A stretch of 7,112 nt of DNA from Dehalococcoidia bacterium (lineage in GTDB: Bacteria; Chloroflexota; Dehalococcoidia; UBA2979), in NCBI GenBank assembly GCA_004297315.1, contig SCTU01000072.1, positions 1 through 7,112 on the forward strand, given 5' to 3'. Made by a program: the position numbers and the translations under genes. The notes beneath the pieces were generated by a model. It searched no databases. It was not told where the DNA came from and saw only the letters and a program-made list of their open reading frames with translations. This document shows positions 1 to 6,167 of this stretch, piece after piece (position 1 is the first letter of the stretch; each line of letters starts with the position of its first letter).

Positions 1-370
1 GGTCGGCGTGCAGGTGCGTGTTCACGACGATGTCGATGTCGGCGGGCTGCACGCCGACCGCGGCGAGCGAGGTGAGCAGCGTGCCCTCGGAGGCCGGGGA
101 GGAGGCATCACGGTCGCCGGGCTTCCCGCCCACGCCGCTCTCGATCAGGATCGTCTTCCCTCGGGAGCGGAGGAGGAGACAGTTGAGGCCGAGCGTGAGC
201 CGGTACTGCTTGTCGAGCGGCCCGCTCTGGCGCTCCCACATCACCCGCGGCACCACGCCGAAGACCGCGCCGGCGTCGTAGAAGTAGTCGCCGTCGCTCA
301 CGACGGCGAACTCGACGCCGCCGACCCGGTACCGCGCGCCGCTGGGGATGGCCATCGCGACCTCGCTCAT
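1..370 (-). CDS. MBL-fold metallo-hydrolase, N-terminal part (runs off left edge)
   Basis: The visible 123 codons begin MSEVAMAIPSGARYRVGG and reach the metal-binding motif THLHAD at residues 118-123, where the window ends. That motif is the first part of the HxHxDH signature of the metallo-beta-lactamase fold, so the protein is very probably a two-metal hydrolase. The N-terminal layout is typical of the single-domain MBL hydrolases that include quorum-quenching lactonases: a VVSDG strand, an FGVVPRVMWER segment, then an LNCLLLRSRGKTILIESG segment. The substrate cannot be told from this part; the second metal half and substrate pocket are outside the window. The start is uncertain. ATG at 370 is the longest choice but has only a weak SD and abuts an inverted repeat, whereas ATG at 355 (MAIPSG) has a better-placed GAGG upstream. 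The gene is divergent from ilvE. Family assignment is strong; specific function is unknown. Confidence 0.88.
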   Translation of the reverse strand, partial: MSEVAMAIPSGARYRVGGVEFAVVSDGDYFYDAGAVFGVVPRVMWERQSGPLDKQYRLTLGLNCLLLRSRGKTILIESGVGGKPGDRDASSPASEGTLLTSLAAVGVQPADIDIVVNTHLHAD

Positions 371-373
371 GCG

Positions 374-398
374 CCGAACCCGCCGACGACGGGTTCGG
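374..398. promoter_or_regulatory. Perfect inverted repeat at the hydrolase start: operator or 5'-UTR hairpin
   Basis: CCGAACCCG (374-382) and CGGGTTCGG (390-398) are exact reverse complements of 9 bases separated by 7 bases (383-389). The element ends 3 bases before the ATG at 370 of the minus-strand hydrolase. On the minus strand a TATCCT box lies just upstream (bases 408 to 403), which would put transcription start near 396, inside the repeat. It could therefore be a dimeric repressor site or a hairpin at the mRNA 5' end. The repeat is seen directly; its role is inferred. Confidence 0.5.
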
Positions 399-402
399 AA
401 GC

Positions 403-408
403 AGGATA
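403..408 (-). promoter_or_regulatory. Candidate -10 box for the MBL hydrolase gene
   Basis: Read on the minus strand this is TATCCT, a 4/6 match to the sigma70 -10 consensus in otherwise GC-rich DNA, about 33 bases upstream of the hydrolase ATG. No good -35 hexamer is visible 16-18 bases further upstream, so this is only a tentative assignment. Confidence 0.25.
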
Positions 409-468
409 GGCGGGGCGGGCGGCTCGCCCTACCTCGGACGCCTTCCGGTGGGGCTGCCGCCTCGCACC

Positions 469-497
469 TTGCCCGGCTCTGCCGTGCTCCGTATCCT
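469..497 (+). promoter_or_regulatory. Candidate sigma70-like promoter for ilvE
   Basis: TTGCCC (469-474) and TATCCT (492-497) each match the sigma70 -35 and -10 consensus at 4 of 6 positions and are separated by exactly 17 bases. Transcription would start near 504, giving a leader of about 70 bases before the ilvE ATG at 576. It is the best promoter-like pair in the divergent gap. Two 4/6 matches can occur by chance, and the sigma factor preference of this organism is unknown. Confidence 0.4.
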
Positions 498-507
498 CGA
501 CCACTCT

Positions 508-527
508 CGGGGCCGGGCACGGCCCCG
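508..527 (+). promoter_or_regulatory. GC hairpin in the ilvE leader
   Basis: CGGGGCCG (508-515) pairs perfectly with CGGCCCCG (520-527) around a GGCA tetraloop, an 8-bp stem. It falls at the 5' end of the predicted ilvE transcript and about 35 bases before the SD. It could be a leader structure affecting transcription or translation of a branched-chain amino acid gene. There is no following T run and no evident leader peptide rich in Ile, Leu or Val, so classical attenuation is not supported. Confidence 0.35.
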
Positions 528-575
528 GCCTCGCCGCAGCCCCGTTCGAGGGCCGCGACTCAAAGGAGCCGCTCG

Positions 576-1514
576 ATGGGCACACCCATGGCGTTCTTTC
601 GGGGTCAGTTCGTCCCGCTGGAGCAGGCGAACGTCAACATCATGACCCACGCCTTCAACTACGGGACGGCGGTCTTCGAGGGCGTCCGCGGGAACTGGAA
701 CGCGGAGCAGGACGAGCTCTACCTCTTCAAGGTGAAGGACCACGTCCGCCGGATCCGGCAGAGCGCCAAGATCATGCGCATGGGCCTTCGCTTCGACGAC
801 GACGAGGCGGCGGCGATCATCCAGCAGGTGGTGGAGAAGTCCGGCTTCAAGGAGGACGTCTACGTCCGCCCGATGATCTACATGTCCTCCGAGATCGTCG
901 GCGTGCGGATGCACAACCTCGAATGGGACTTCCTGGTCTACGTCACGCCGTTCGGCGCCTACCTCGACCCTGACCAGGGCGCGCGCTGCGCGACCTCTTC
1001 GTGGCGGCGTGTCGACGACACCTCGATCCCGGCGCGGGCGAAGGTGAACGGCCTGTACGTCAACAACGCGATGGCCAAGAGCGAGGCCCAGCTCAACGGC
1101 TTCGACGAGGCGATCATGCTGAACCAGGACGGCCACGTCTCCGAGGGTTCCGGCGAGAACATCGTGATGGTCCGCAACGGCAAACTGATCACGCCGTCGC
1201 CGAGCGACAACATCCTCGAGGGCATCACGCTGGAGACGGCGCTCGAGATCGCGGGCCACGACATGGGGCTGTCGGTGGAGCGGCGCTCGATCGACCGCTC
1301 CGAGTTGTACATCGCCGACGAGATCTTCATGACCGGCACGGCCGCCCACCTCACCCCCGTGGTCGAGGTCGACCGCGTCCCGGTGGGGGATGGCCGTCCC
1401 GGGCCGATCTCGAAGCGGCTGCAGTCGCTCTACTTCGCCAGCATCACTGGACGAAAGCCCGAGTACATGTCCTGGCTTACGCCCGTGTACGCCCGCACCG
1501 GCGTGCGCGCATAG
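576..1514 (+). CDS. ilvE: Branched-chain amino acid aminotransferase (fold-type IV, PLP)
   Basis: This 312-residue protein matches the usual length of bacterial BCATs (about 300-310). It should transfer the amino group between glutamate/2-oxoglutarate and Leu, Ile or Val and their keto acids, the last step of branched-chain amino acid synthesis, in the cytosol. Visible family marks are FNYGTAVFEGVRG (27-39), YVRPMIYMSS (96-105), the PLP lysine in ARAKVNGLYVNN (K156), EGSGENIVMVRNGKLITPS (190-208) with the cofactor-contacting E190, DNILEGITLETALEIA (211-226), and GTAAHLTPV (254-262). In the last motif His258 stands where E. coli IlvE and many homologues have Glu. Start choice: ATG 576 has AAAGGAG at 562-568 with 7 bases of spacing, and the protein begins as family members do; the frame stays open upstream to 348 but that part has no family similarity. 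The gene is divergent from the MBL gene and followed by a hairpin, so it is probably monocistronic. Fold-IV relatives such as D-amino acid transaminase are less likely given the length and motifs. Confidence 0.95.
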   Translation: MGTPMAFFRGQFVPLEQANVNIMTHAFNYGTAVFEGVRGNWNAEQDELYLFKVKDHVRRIRQSAKIMRMGLRFDDDEAAAIIQQVVEKSGFKEDVYVRPMIYMSSEIVGVRMHNLEWDFLVYVTPFGAYLDPDQGARCATSSWRRVDDTSIPARAKVNGLYVNNAMAKSEAQLNGFDEAIMLNQDGHVSEGSGENIVMVRNGKLITPSPSDNILEGITLETALEIAGHDMGLSVERRSIDRSELYIADEIFMTGTAAHLTPVVEVDRVPVGDGRPGPISKRLQSLYFASITGRKPEYMSWLTPVYARTGVRA

Positions 1515-1530
1515 GCGTCGAGGGCAGTCC

Positions 1531-1555
1531 CCCCGCCCGCCCGTAGCGGGCGGGG
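1531..1555. terminator. GC-rich hairpin after ilvE, possible terminator
   Basis: CCCCGCCCG (1531-1539) is the exact reverse complement of CGGGCGGGG (1547-1555), and an alternative 8-bp register pairs 1536-1543 with 1547-1554 around the loop TAG. It begins 17 bases after the ilvE stop. There is no T tract afterwards, so it is not a classic intrinsic terminator; strong GC stems without U runs are common in high-GC genomes and may mark the 3' end. Confidence 0.4.
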
Positions 1556-1611
1556 CGCGTAGACTCGAAGGCGCGGTATCCACGCTCCCCGGGCGGGCCG
1601 CGGGAGGTCTG

Positions 1612-2517
1612 TTGCACTACCAGCCACCTCGGACGCTGGGCCTGATGATGGGCGGCGTGCTCGTCTCGTGGGCGCTCGCCGTCGCCGTGCTGCTCGCCGT
1701 CTTTGCCTGGGGGCGCCAGACCGACCTCGCGACTGCGGGGGCATGGATCGGCGCCGGGGGCGCGACCGCGCTCGCCGGACTGTTCGCCTACTGGACGATG
1801 GCGCTTGCCTCCCTGCGCTACACCGTCGACCGCAACGGGCTCGTGATCGCGTGGGCGGGGATCCGGCAGGTGATCCCGCTCCAGGCGATCGAGCGGCTGG
1901 TGCCGGGTACGTCTCTTGAGGTGCCACAGGTGCGCGGCATCTCCTGGTTCGGCTATCACATCGGCAGTGCGGAGATCCGCCGGATCGGGTCCGTGCTGTT
2001 CTACTCGACCCACCAGGCGCCCGAGCAGGTGCTCTACGTGATGACGAGCGAGCGCAACTACGCGATCTCCGTCCCCGACCCCGCCGCCTTCGCCCGCGAG
2101 ATCCAGGTGCGCCAGGACCTGGGCCCTACCGCGGAAGTCTCCCATCACGTCGAGCGCACGTTGCCCGCACTCCAGGGGTTCTGGCGCGACCGCCGGGCGC
2201 TGCTGCTGCTCACCGCCGGCGCGTCGCTCTGCGCGCTCAACGCCGTCGTGCTCGGCCTGCGCTACGGCTCGCTGCCCGAGGTATTGCCGTACGTCTTCCC
2301 GCCCGGCGCCTCGCAGTCGCTTGCCGACGCGGCGACGCGCAGCCGCCTGATCGACGTCCCGCGCGCGGCCGCCGCCGTCCTCGGGCTGGACGTCGTGCTC
2401 GCGCTGCTCTTCGCGCTCTGGGACCGCGTCGCGTCGTACACCGTGCTGATGGCCGGGGCTGGCGTGCAGGTCGCGCTGCTCGCGGCGCTCGGCGTCGCGC
2501 TGGTGCGTGCCGCGTGA
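1612..2517 (+). CDS. PH-domain-containing multi-pass membrane protein
   Basis: Predicted 301-residue inner-membrane protein of unknown function. Two hydrophobic helices lie at about residues 11-32 and 43-66. They are followed by a soluble segment starting LRYTVDRNGLVIAWAGIRQVIPLQAIERL (68-96) and ending with NYAISVPDPAAFAREI near 146-161; this alternating strand pattern with a final DP-x-x-F helix is that of bacterial PH domains. Three more helices follow at roughly 195-215, 250-268 and 274-298. Between the first two of these is LRYGSLPEVLPYVFPPG, which resembles the DUF1648-type segment found in other bacterial membrane proteins. The start is uncertain: TTG 1612 has GGGAGG at 1602-1607 with a short 4-base gap, while ATG 1645 or 1648 would shorten the protein by 11-12 residues into the first helix. 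Its stop overlaps the GTG of the next gene, implying co-translation with the flavoprotein. Fold is inferred from pattern; function is not known. Confidence 0.75.
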   Translation: MHYQPPRTLGLMMGGVLVSWALAVAVLLAVFAWGRQTDLATAGAWIGAGGATALAGLFAYWTMALASLRYTVDRNGLVIAWAGIRQVIPLQAIERLVPGTSLEVPQVRGISWFGYHIGSAEIRRIGSVLFYSTHQAPEQVLYVMTSERNYAISVPDPAAFAREIQVRQDLGPTAEVSHHVERTLPALQGFWRDRRALLLLTAGASLCALNAVVLGLRYGSLPEVLPYVFPPGASQSLADAATRSRLIDVPRAAAAVLGLDVVLALLFALWDRVASYTVLMAGAGVQVALLAALGVALVRAA

Positions 2518-3701
2518 CGGACGTCGACGTCGTCGTCGTGGGGGCGGGGCCGGGCGGGAGCACAGCGGCACGCGCGATCGCCGCGGGGGGCGCCTCCGTG
2601 CTGCTGCTCGACCGGGCCAAGTTCCCGCGCGACAAGCCGTGCGGCGGCGGCGTGACCGTGCGCGGCGCCAAGATCCTGCCGTTCTCGATCGACCCCGTTG
2701 TGGAGGACGTCGTCACCGCCGCGCGGATGCGCGTCCGCGAGCGGCGCGAGGTCACGCGCGACGCGGGCGGGCCGCTCACGTACATGACGCAGCGTCGCCG
2801 CTTCGATGCGTTCCTCGTGGAGAAGGCGCAGGCGTGCGGCGTCGAGTTCCGCGACGGGCAGACCGTGACGGACGTGGTGCGCCACGCGGACGGGACGTTC
2901 GCCGTGCGCACGAAGGACGGCGTGCACCAGTCCCGCGTGGTCATCGGCGCGGACGGCGCGAACGGCGTCGTCGGGAACCGCCTCGGCTACGAGGCGCCCG
3001 GCGAGAGCGCGGTCGCGCTCGAAGGGAACATCGCCTTCCCGCAGGGTGTGCCGGCGGAGTTCCGCGGGAAGGTGACGCTGAACTTCGGTCACCTGCCGGG
3101 CGGATACGGCTGGGTTTTCCCGAAGGGCGACCACATCAACGTCGGCGTCGGCGGATGGAAGTCGGCCTCCGGGCCGATCCTGCGCCCGGCGCTCCAGCGG
3201 CTCTGCCTCACCTACGGCCTCGACTTCGATGCCGTGACCCACCTTCGCGGCCACCACCTGCCGATGCAGCGTCGCGGGATGGTGATGGCCGCCGCCGGCT
3301 CGGCGGTCGTCGGTGACGCGGCGGGGCTCGTCGACCCGCTTTCGGGCGAGGGCATCACGGCGGCGCTGCTCTCCGGCACCGCCGTCGCGCCCGCGGTGCG
3401 CGACTACCTCGATGGCCGGGTGGCGACGCTCGCCGGGTACCAGGCGACGCTGGAGCGGGAGTACCTGCCGGAGTTCGAGGCGTCCCGGGCGTTGATGGAG
3501 ATCTTCAACGTCAACCCGACGCCATTCGTCTGGATGCTCCAGCACCTCGGGCCGTTCTGGGAGGGCGCCTGCCGGATGATCCGCGGGGAGGTGGACTACA
3601 TCGACCTGACGCACGTCGCGGGGCCGGTGAGTTACGCCCTGCTCGGGCCTACCGCGAAGGTCAGCCGCCTGATCACATCGCGCCGCGTCCCGCGCGGCTG
3701 A
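2514..3701 (+). CDS. Geranylgeranyl reductase family FAD-dependent oxidoreductase
   Basis: This 395-residue flavoprotein belongs to the family that includes ChlP, archaeal digeranylgeranylglycerophospholipid reductases and mycobacterial menaquinone reductase MenJ. These enzymes hydrogenate isoprenoid double bonds in lipid or quinone tails. Evidence in order: an N-terminal FAD Rossmann motif with GAGPGG (10-15) and acidic D33 at the end of strand 2; PRDKPCGGG (38-46), matching the family PxxKxCGxG motif with C43; VIGADGANGVVG (143-154), the ADGA motif; GYGWVFPKGDHINVGVG near 200-216; and GDAAGLVDPLSGEGI (267-281), the FAD ribityl-binding GD motif. The length is normal. The GTG start at 2514 overlaps the TGA of the PH-domain gene (GTGA) with no obvious SD of its own, so translation is probably coupled. 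A quinone-tail or isoprenoid lipid substrate is a family-based guess; no other isoprenoid gene is nearby. Other FAD hydroxylases of the same superfamily are an alternative, but the Cys motif argues for the reductase group. Confidence 0.87.
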   Translation: MTDVDVVVVGAGPGGSTAARAIAAGGASVLLLDRAKFPRDKPCGGGVTVRGAKILPFSIDPVVEDVVTAARMRVRERREVTRDAGGPLTYMTQRRRFDAFLVEKAQACGVEFRDGQTVTDVVRHADGTFAVRTKDGVHQSRVVIGADGANGVVGNRLGYEAPGESAVALEGNIAFPQGVPAEFRGKVTLNFGHLPGGYGWVFPKGDHINVGVGGWKSASGPILRPALQRLCLTYGLDFDAVTHLRGHHLPMQRRGMVMAAAGSAVVGDAAGLVDPLSGEGITAALLSGTAVAPAVRDYLDGRVATLAGYQATLEREYLPEFEASRALMEIFNVNPTPFVWMLQHLGPFWEGACRMIRGEVDYIDLTHVAGPVSYALLGPTAKVSRLITSRRVPRG

Positions 3702-3703
3702 CG

Positions 3704-3726
3704 CGAGGCTGCGCGTGCGCCCCTCG
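3704..3726. terminator. Weak hairpin between convergent genes
   Basis: CGAGG (3704-3708) and CCTCG (3722-3726) can pair, with a shorter GCG/CGC stem inside (3711-3713 with 3718-3720). The element lies wholly within the 34-base gap between the flavoprotein stop and the stop of the convergent PPOX gene, the position expected for a bidirectional terminator. There is no T tract and the stem is interrupted, so support is modest. Confidence 0.25.
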
Positions 3727-3735
3727 GGTTGGCTC

Positions 3736-4236
3736 TCACGAGTACTTCGACGGGTCGGGCGCGTACGCGAACATCACGCGCGCTTCGACGGCGATGACGG
3801 CGATCTCGCCGAGGCCGTACGGGCTGCTGCCGTACGCGGCCGTCGCCAGGCGGTCGTAGTCCTCGGCGAGCACGTCTTCGCGCGCCAGGACTCGAGCCCT
3901 GCCGTGCGCCCAGATGCCGATGTCGTCGCCGACGACGTGTACCAGGCTCACGGAAGGGTTGCGCCGGATGTGGCGTGCGCGGACGGCGTTGGCGTCGGTG
4001 CCCACGACCCATTGGCCGTGGATGAACCAGCCGTCCAGGGGCGCAGCGAGCGGCTCGCCCTGGCTGTTCACCGTGGCGAACGCGACGTGCTTCACGCCCT
4101 GCAAGTAGTTCACCACTTGCTGCGCCGTGAGGCGGCGCTCGTCCGTCACGATGCTGACGAGGTGCGCGCCCCCTCGACCGTGGCTTCGGTCGAGCAGGGC
4201 CTGCAATTCGCGCAGTTCCTCGGGTGTCTCCAGCAT
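3736..4236 (-). CDS. Pyridoxamine 5'-phosphate oxidase family (FMN split-barrel) protein
   Basis: This 166-residue cytosolic protein has the arrangement of the PPOX/FMN-binding split barrel. The strand HVAFATVNSQGEPLAAPLDGWF (50-71) is followed by WVVGTDANAVRARHIRRNPSVSLVHV (76-101), where the RxxHIRRNP segment is the usual place for phosphate-contacting basic residues, and then by IWAHGRARVL (108-117). Family members bind FMN, F420 or haem and range from true PNP oxidases to general flavin/F420 reductases; nothing here identifies the ligand. The N-terminal 45 residues are helical and charged and precede the barrel. ATG at 4236 is preceded by GGAGGA (complement of 4241-4246) with 4 bases of spacing, which fixes the start. 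The gene is convergent with the flavoprotein and divergent from the DUF3179 gene with only 27 bases between the two starts. Family assignment is good; substrate is unknown. Confidence 0.85.
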   Translation of the reverse strand: MLETPEELRELQALLDRSHGRGGAHLVSIVTDERRLTAQQVVNYLQGVKHVAFATVNSQGEPLAAPLDGWFIHGQWVVGTDANAVRARHIRRNPSVSLVHVVGDDIGIWAHGRARVLAREDVLAEDYDRLATAAYGSSPYGLGEIAVIAVEARVMFAYAPDPSKYS

Positions 4237-4263
4237 CGCGTCCTCCGCCCTCGTCCCGATGGA

Positions 4264-5760
4264 ATGAGGTTACCGGGCGCGTGCCGCTCACGTGCATTCG
4301 TGCGCGGTCTCGTGGTGGCGTGCGTCTTCGCGACGGGATGCGGGTTTGCCGGCGACGCGCGCGCGATACCCACCGAGGAAGCGGTGTTCCGCCTCGGAGG
4401 CGCGTCGACGCCTCGGCCGGAGGCGGCGGGATCCTTGCTGCCAGCGGCGGAGGTGGAGCAGGCGTTGCGCTCGGTGATCTGCTGGTACGAGGACGCCTCG
4501 AAGGCGCGCGCGTGCCTGCCGCCGGGCGAGACAACCTTCCGCGCGCTCGACTCGATCGCGGCGTCAGGTGACCGGCGGTTCATCACGCCGCTCGTGGACA
4601 TGCTCTGGCTCGACCTCGGCTGGGAGCGCCCCGTGCGCGAGGCGCTCGAGCGCGTCAGCGGCGAGCGCTACGCGACGGCAGCCGAGTGGTACACGGCCAT
4701 CCAGCGCGACCCGCCGCCGTTGCCGGAGGGCTACGGCGAGTGGAAGGGGAGACTGCTGAGCCTCGTCGACACGCGCTTCCTCAACCTCATCCCGAAGGAG
4801 GCCAGCGGCGTTCCGCCGGAGCGGTTGGTCTGGGGACTCGGCGACACGCGCACGCCGACGCTCGAAAGCGCGCGGACAATCCGCGCGAACGAGGAGCGCT
4901 ACCTCGCCGCCACCGACGTCGTGTTCGGCGTGCGCGTGAACGGGGATTCCCACGCGTATCCGGAACGTGTTCTCTCCTGGCACGGCGTGGCGCAGGACCG
5001 CGCGGGCGGCGTCGATGTGGTGGTGTTCCACTGCGTGCCGTGCGGCGGCGCGGCCGCCTACCGGCGCACGGCCTCGGACGGGAAGGCGTACACCTTCGGC
5101 GTAGCGAATCTCGTGGCAGAATCGCGCCGCCTCGTCTTCGACACCGAGACGCTGAGCCTGTGGGATCCGGTGAGCGGGCGCGCGATCGCCGGGCCGCTCG
5201 CCGCGAAGGATGTCTCGCTCACGGCGCTCCCGACGGCGCGAACCTCCTGGGGTGAATGGAAGGACCGCTATCCGACCGGCGCCGTGCTCGCACTCGACAC
5301 CGGCTTCGTGCGTGATTACGCCGAGGGCGCCGCGCTGCGCGGCGAGGGCGGCCTCGAACGGCCGCAGTTTCCCATTGCGAGCCTGGACCCGCGGATGCCC
5401 GCGAAGACGCGCGTGATCGGGGTGAACCTCGGTGGCGTGTGGCGCGCCTATCCGGTCGACGCCATCGAGCAGGCGCGACTGGTGCAAGAGACGGTCGCGG
5501 GCGTGACGGTCGTGCTGGTCTCGGCGGGGCCGGGCAAGGGCGTGCTCGCCTACGACGCGCAGGGGACTCGCTTCGACCGGCTCGGCGGCAGCGGCGCTGC
5601 CCTCGAGGTCTCCGACCGCGACGGTGGACGCTGGTTCCTCGACGACGAACGGCTGCTGAACTCGCGGAATGGCCGGGCACGTCCGGCGTTGCCAGCGGCG
5701 CAGTTCTGGTGGTTCGCCTGGGCTGGCGCACACCCGGATACGACGGTCTGGAAGCCCTGA
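4264..5760 (+). CDS. DUF3179 domain protein, predicted lipoprotein
   Basis: This 498-residue protein has no established function. The N-terminus has basic residues, a hydrophobic stretch (FVRGLVVACVFATGC, 12-26) and a possible lipobox FATGC with C26; cleavage after DARA (residue 34) by ordinary signal peptidase is the alternative. Residues 60-150 are helical and HEAT-like in appearance. DUF3179 follows: VFGVRVNGDSHAYPERVLSWH (220-240), FHCVPCGGAAAY with C257-x-x-C260, RLVFDTETLSLWDPVSGRAIAGPL (289-312), and the closing FWWFAWAGAHPDTTVW (481-496) typical of the family's end. A second GVxxxGxxxAYP unit at 386-397 repeats the 222-233 unit, so the domain looks internally duplicated, with the second half lacking CxxC. 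Start ATG 4264 is chosen because it gives a signal peptide; the frame stays open upstream to 3715 but that stretch is the antisense of the PPOX gene. The SD is weak. Family is clear; export is inferred. Confidence 0.88.
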   Translation: MRLPGACRSRAFVRGLVVACVFATGCGFAGDARAIPTEEAVFRLGGASTPRPEAAGSLLPAAEVEQALRSVICWYEDASKARACLPPGETTFRALDSIAASGDRRFITPLVDMLWLDLGWERPVREALERVSGERYATAAEWYTAIQRDPPPLPEGYGEWKGRLLSLVDTRFLNLIPKEASGVPPERLVWGLGDTRTPTLESARTIRANEERYLAATDVVFGVRVNGDSHAYPERVLSWHGVAQDRAGGVDVVVFHCVPCGGAAAYRRTASDGKAYTFGVANLVAESRRLVFDTETLSLWDPVSGRAIAGPLAAKDVSLTALPTARTSWGEWKDRYPTGAVLALDTGFVRDYAEGAALRGEGGLERPQFPIASLDPRMPAKTRVIGVNLGGVWRAYPVDAIEQARLVQETVAGVTVVLVSAGPGKGVLAYDAQGTRFDRLGGSGAALEVSDRDGGRWFLDDERLLNSRNGRARPALPAAQFWWFAWAGAHPDTTVWKP

Positions 5761-5830
5761 CGTTCGCGGTCGGCTACTGTGCGCGTCGACGAGCGCCCGC
5801 CAGGCGGTGGGCCGCCGATGGGGGAGAGCG

Positions 5831-6157
5831 ATGATCTACGAACTGCGGATCTACACGGCAAACGCTGGGAAGATGGGCGCGCTGCAGGCTCGCTTCCGAG
5901 ACCACACGGTGCGCCTCTTCGAAAAGCACGGGATCAAGAACGTCGGCTACTGGACGAACTCGGTCGGCGGACGCAGCGACGAACTCTGGTACATGATCGG
6001 CTTCGAGAGCCACGCCCACCGCGAAGCGGCCTGGGCGGCCTTTGGCGCCGACCCCGATTGGCAGAAGGCGCGCGCGGACTCCGAGAAAGACGGCCCGCTG
6101 GTCCACCACATCGAGAACCGGATCATGAACCCGACGAACTTCTCGCCCCTGAAGTAG
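5831..6157 (+). CDS. NIPSNAP family protein
   Basis: This small 108-residue protein is a single NIPSNAP-type ferredoxin-like (dimeric alpha/beta barrel) domain. It opens with MIYELRIYTANAGKMGALQARF, the family hallmark (YELR.Y...pGk...l...f), continues with HTVRLFEKHGIKNVGYWT (25-42) and LWYMIGFESHAHREAAWAAF (52-71), and ends with VHHIENRIMNPTNFSPLK, the last strand and typical PTxFSP tail. Bacterial members are stand-alone proteins of about 100-110 residues with no settled biochemical role. ATG 5831 is preceded by GGGGAGA (5821-5827) with 3 bases of spacing; the frame is open upstream to 5669 but that part overlaps the DUF3179 gene. The next small membrane protein starts 10 bases downstream, so the two are probably co-transcribed. 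Identification is strong, function unknown. Confidence 0.92.
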   Translation: MIYELRIYTANAGKMGALQARFRDHTVRLFEKHGIKNVGYWTNSVGGRSDELWYMIGFESHAHREAAWAAFGADPDWQKARADSEKDGPLVHHIENRIMNPTNFSPLK

Positions 6158-6167
6158 TGGAGCCGAA

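Noticed and set aside
348..575. Upstream extension of the ilvE reading frame
   Set aside because: The extra 76 residues are Arg/Pro-rich with no BCAT similarity, cross the divergent regulatory region, and ATG 576 has a well-placed AAAGGAG.
429..1583. Long minus-strand open frame opposite ilvE
   Set aside because: Open only because GC-rich codons leave few stops; the product is His/Arg/Asp-rich with no fold, while the plus strand encodes a complete BCAT.
2520..2540. GTC/GTCGTC-like short repeats at the flavoprotein start
   Set aside because: They are explained by codons for the Asp/Val-rich first beta strand (DVDVVVVG) of the FAD-binding fold.
2262..3614. 450-residue minus-strand open frame opposite the flavoprotein
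   Set aside because: Antisense shadow of a gene with all FAD-binding motifs; composition is low-complexity and no domain is recognisable.
3715..4263. Upstream extension of the DUF3179 reading frame
   Set aside because: It is wholly antisense to the PPOX gene, which has a clear family fold and SD; the extension has no domain and would bury the signal peptide.
4564..5733. Minus-strand open frame opposite DUF3179
   Set aside because: Same GC-driven shadow; no motif, no SD, and it conflicts with a clear family match on the plus strand.
5757..5780. CTGACG...TACTGT as a promoter for the NIPSNAP gene
   Set aside because: The spacer is only 12 bases, too short for a sigma70 promoter, and no better pair was found in the 70-base gap 5761-5830.
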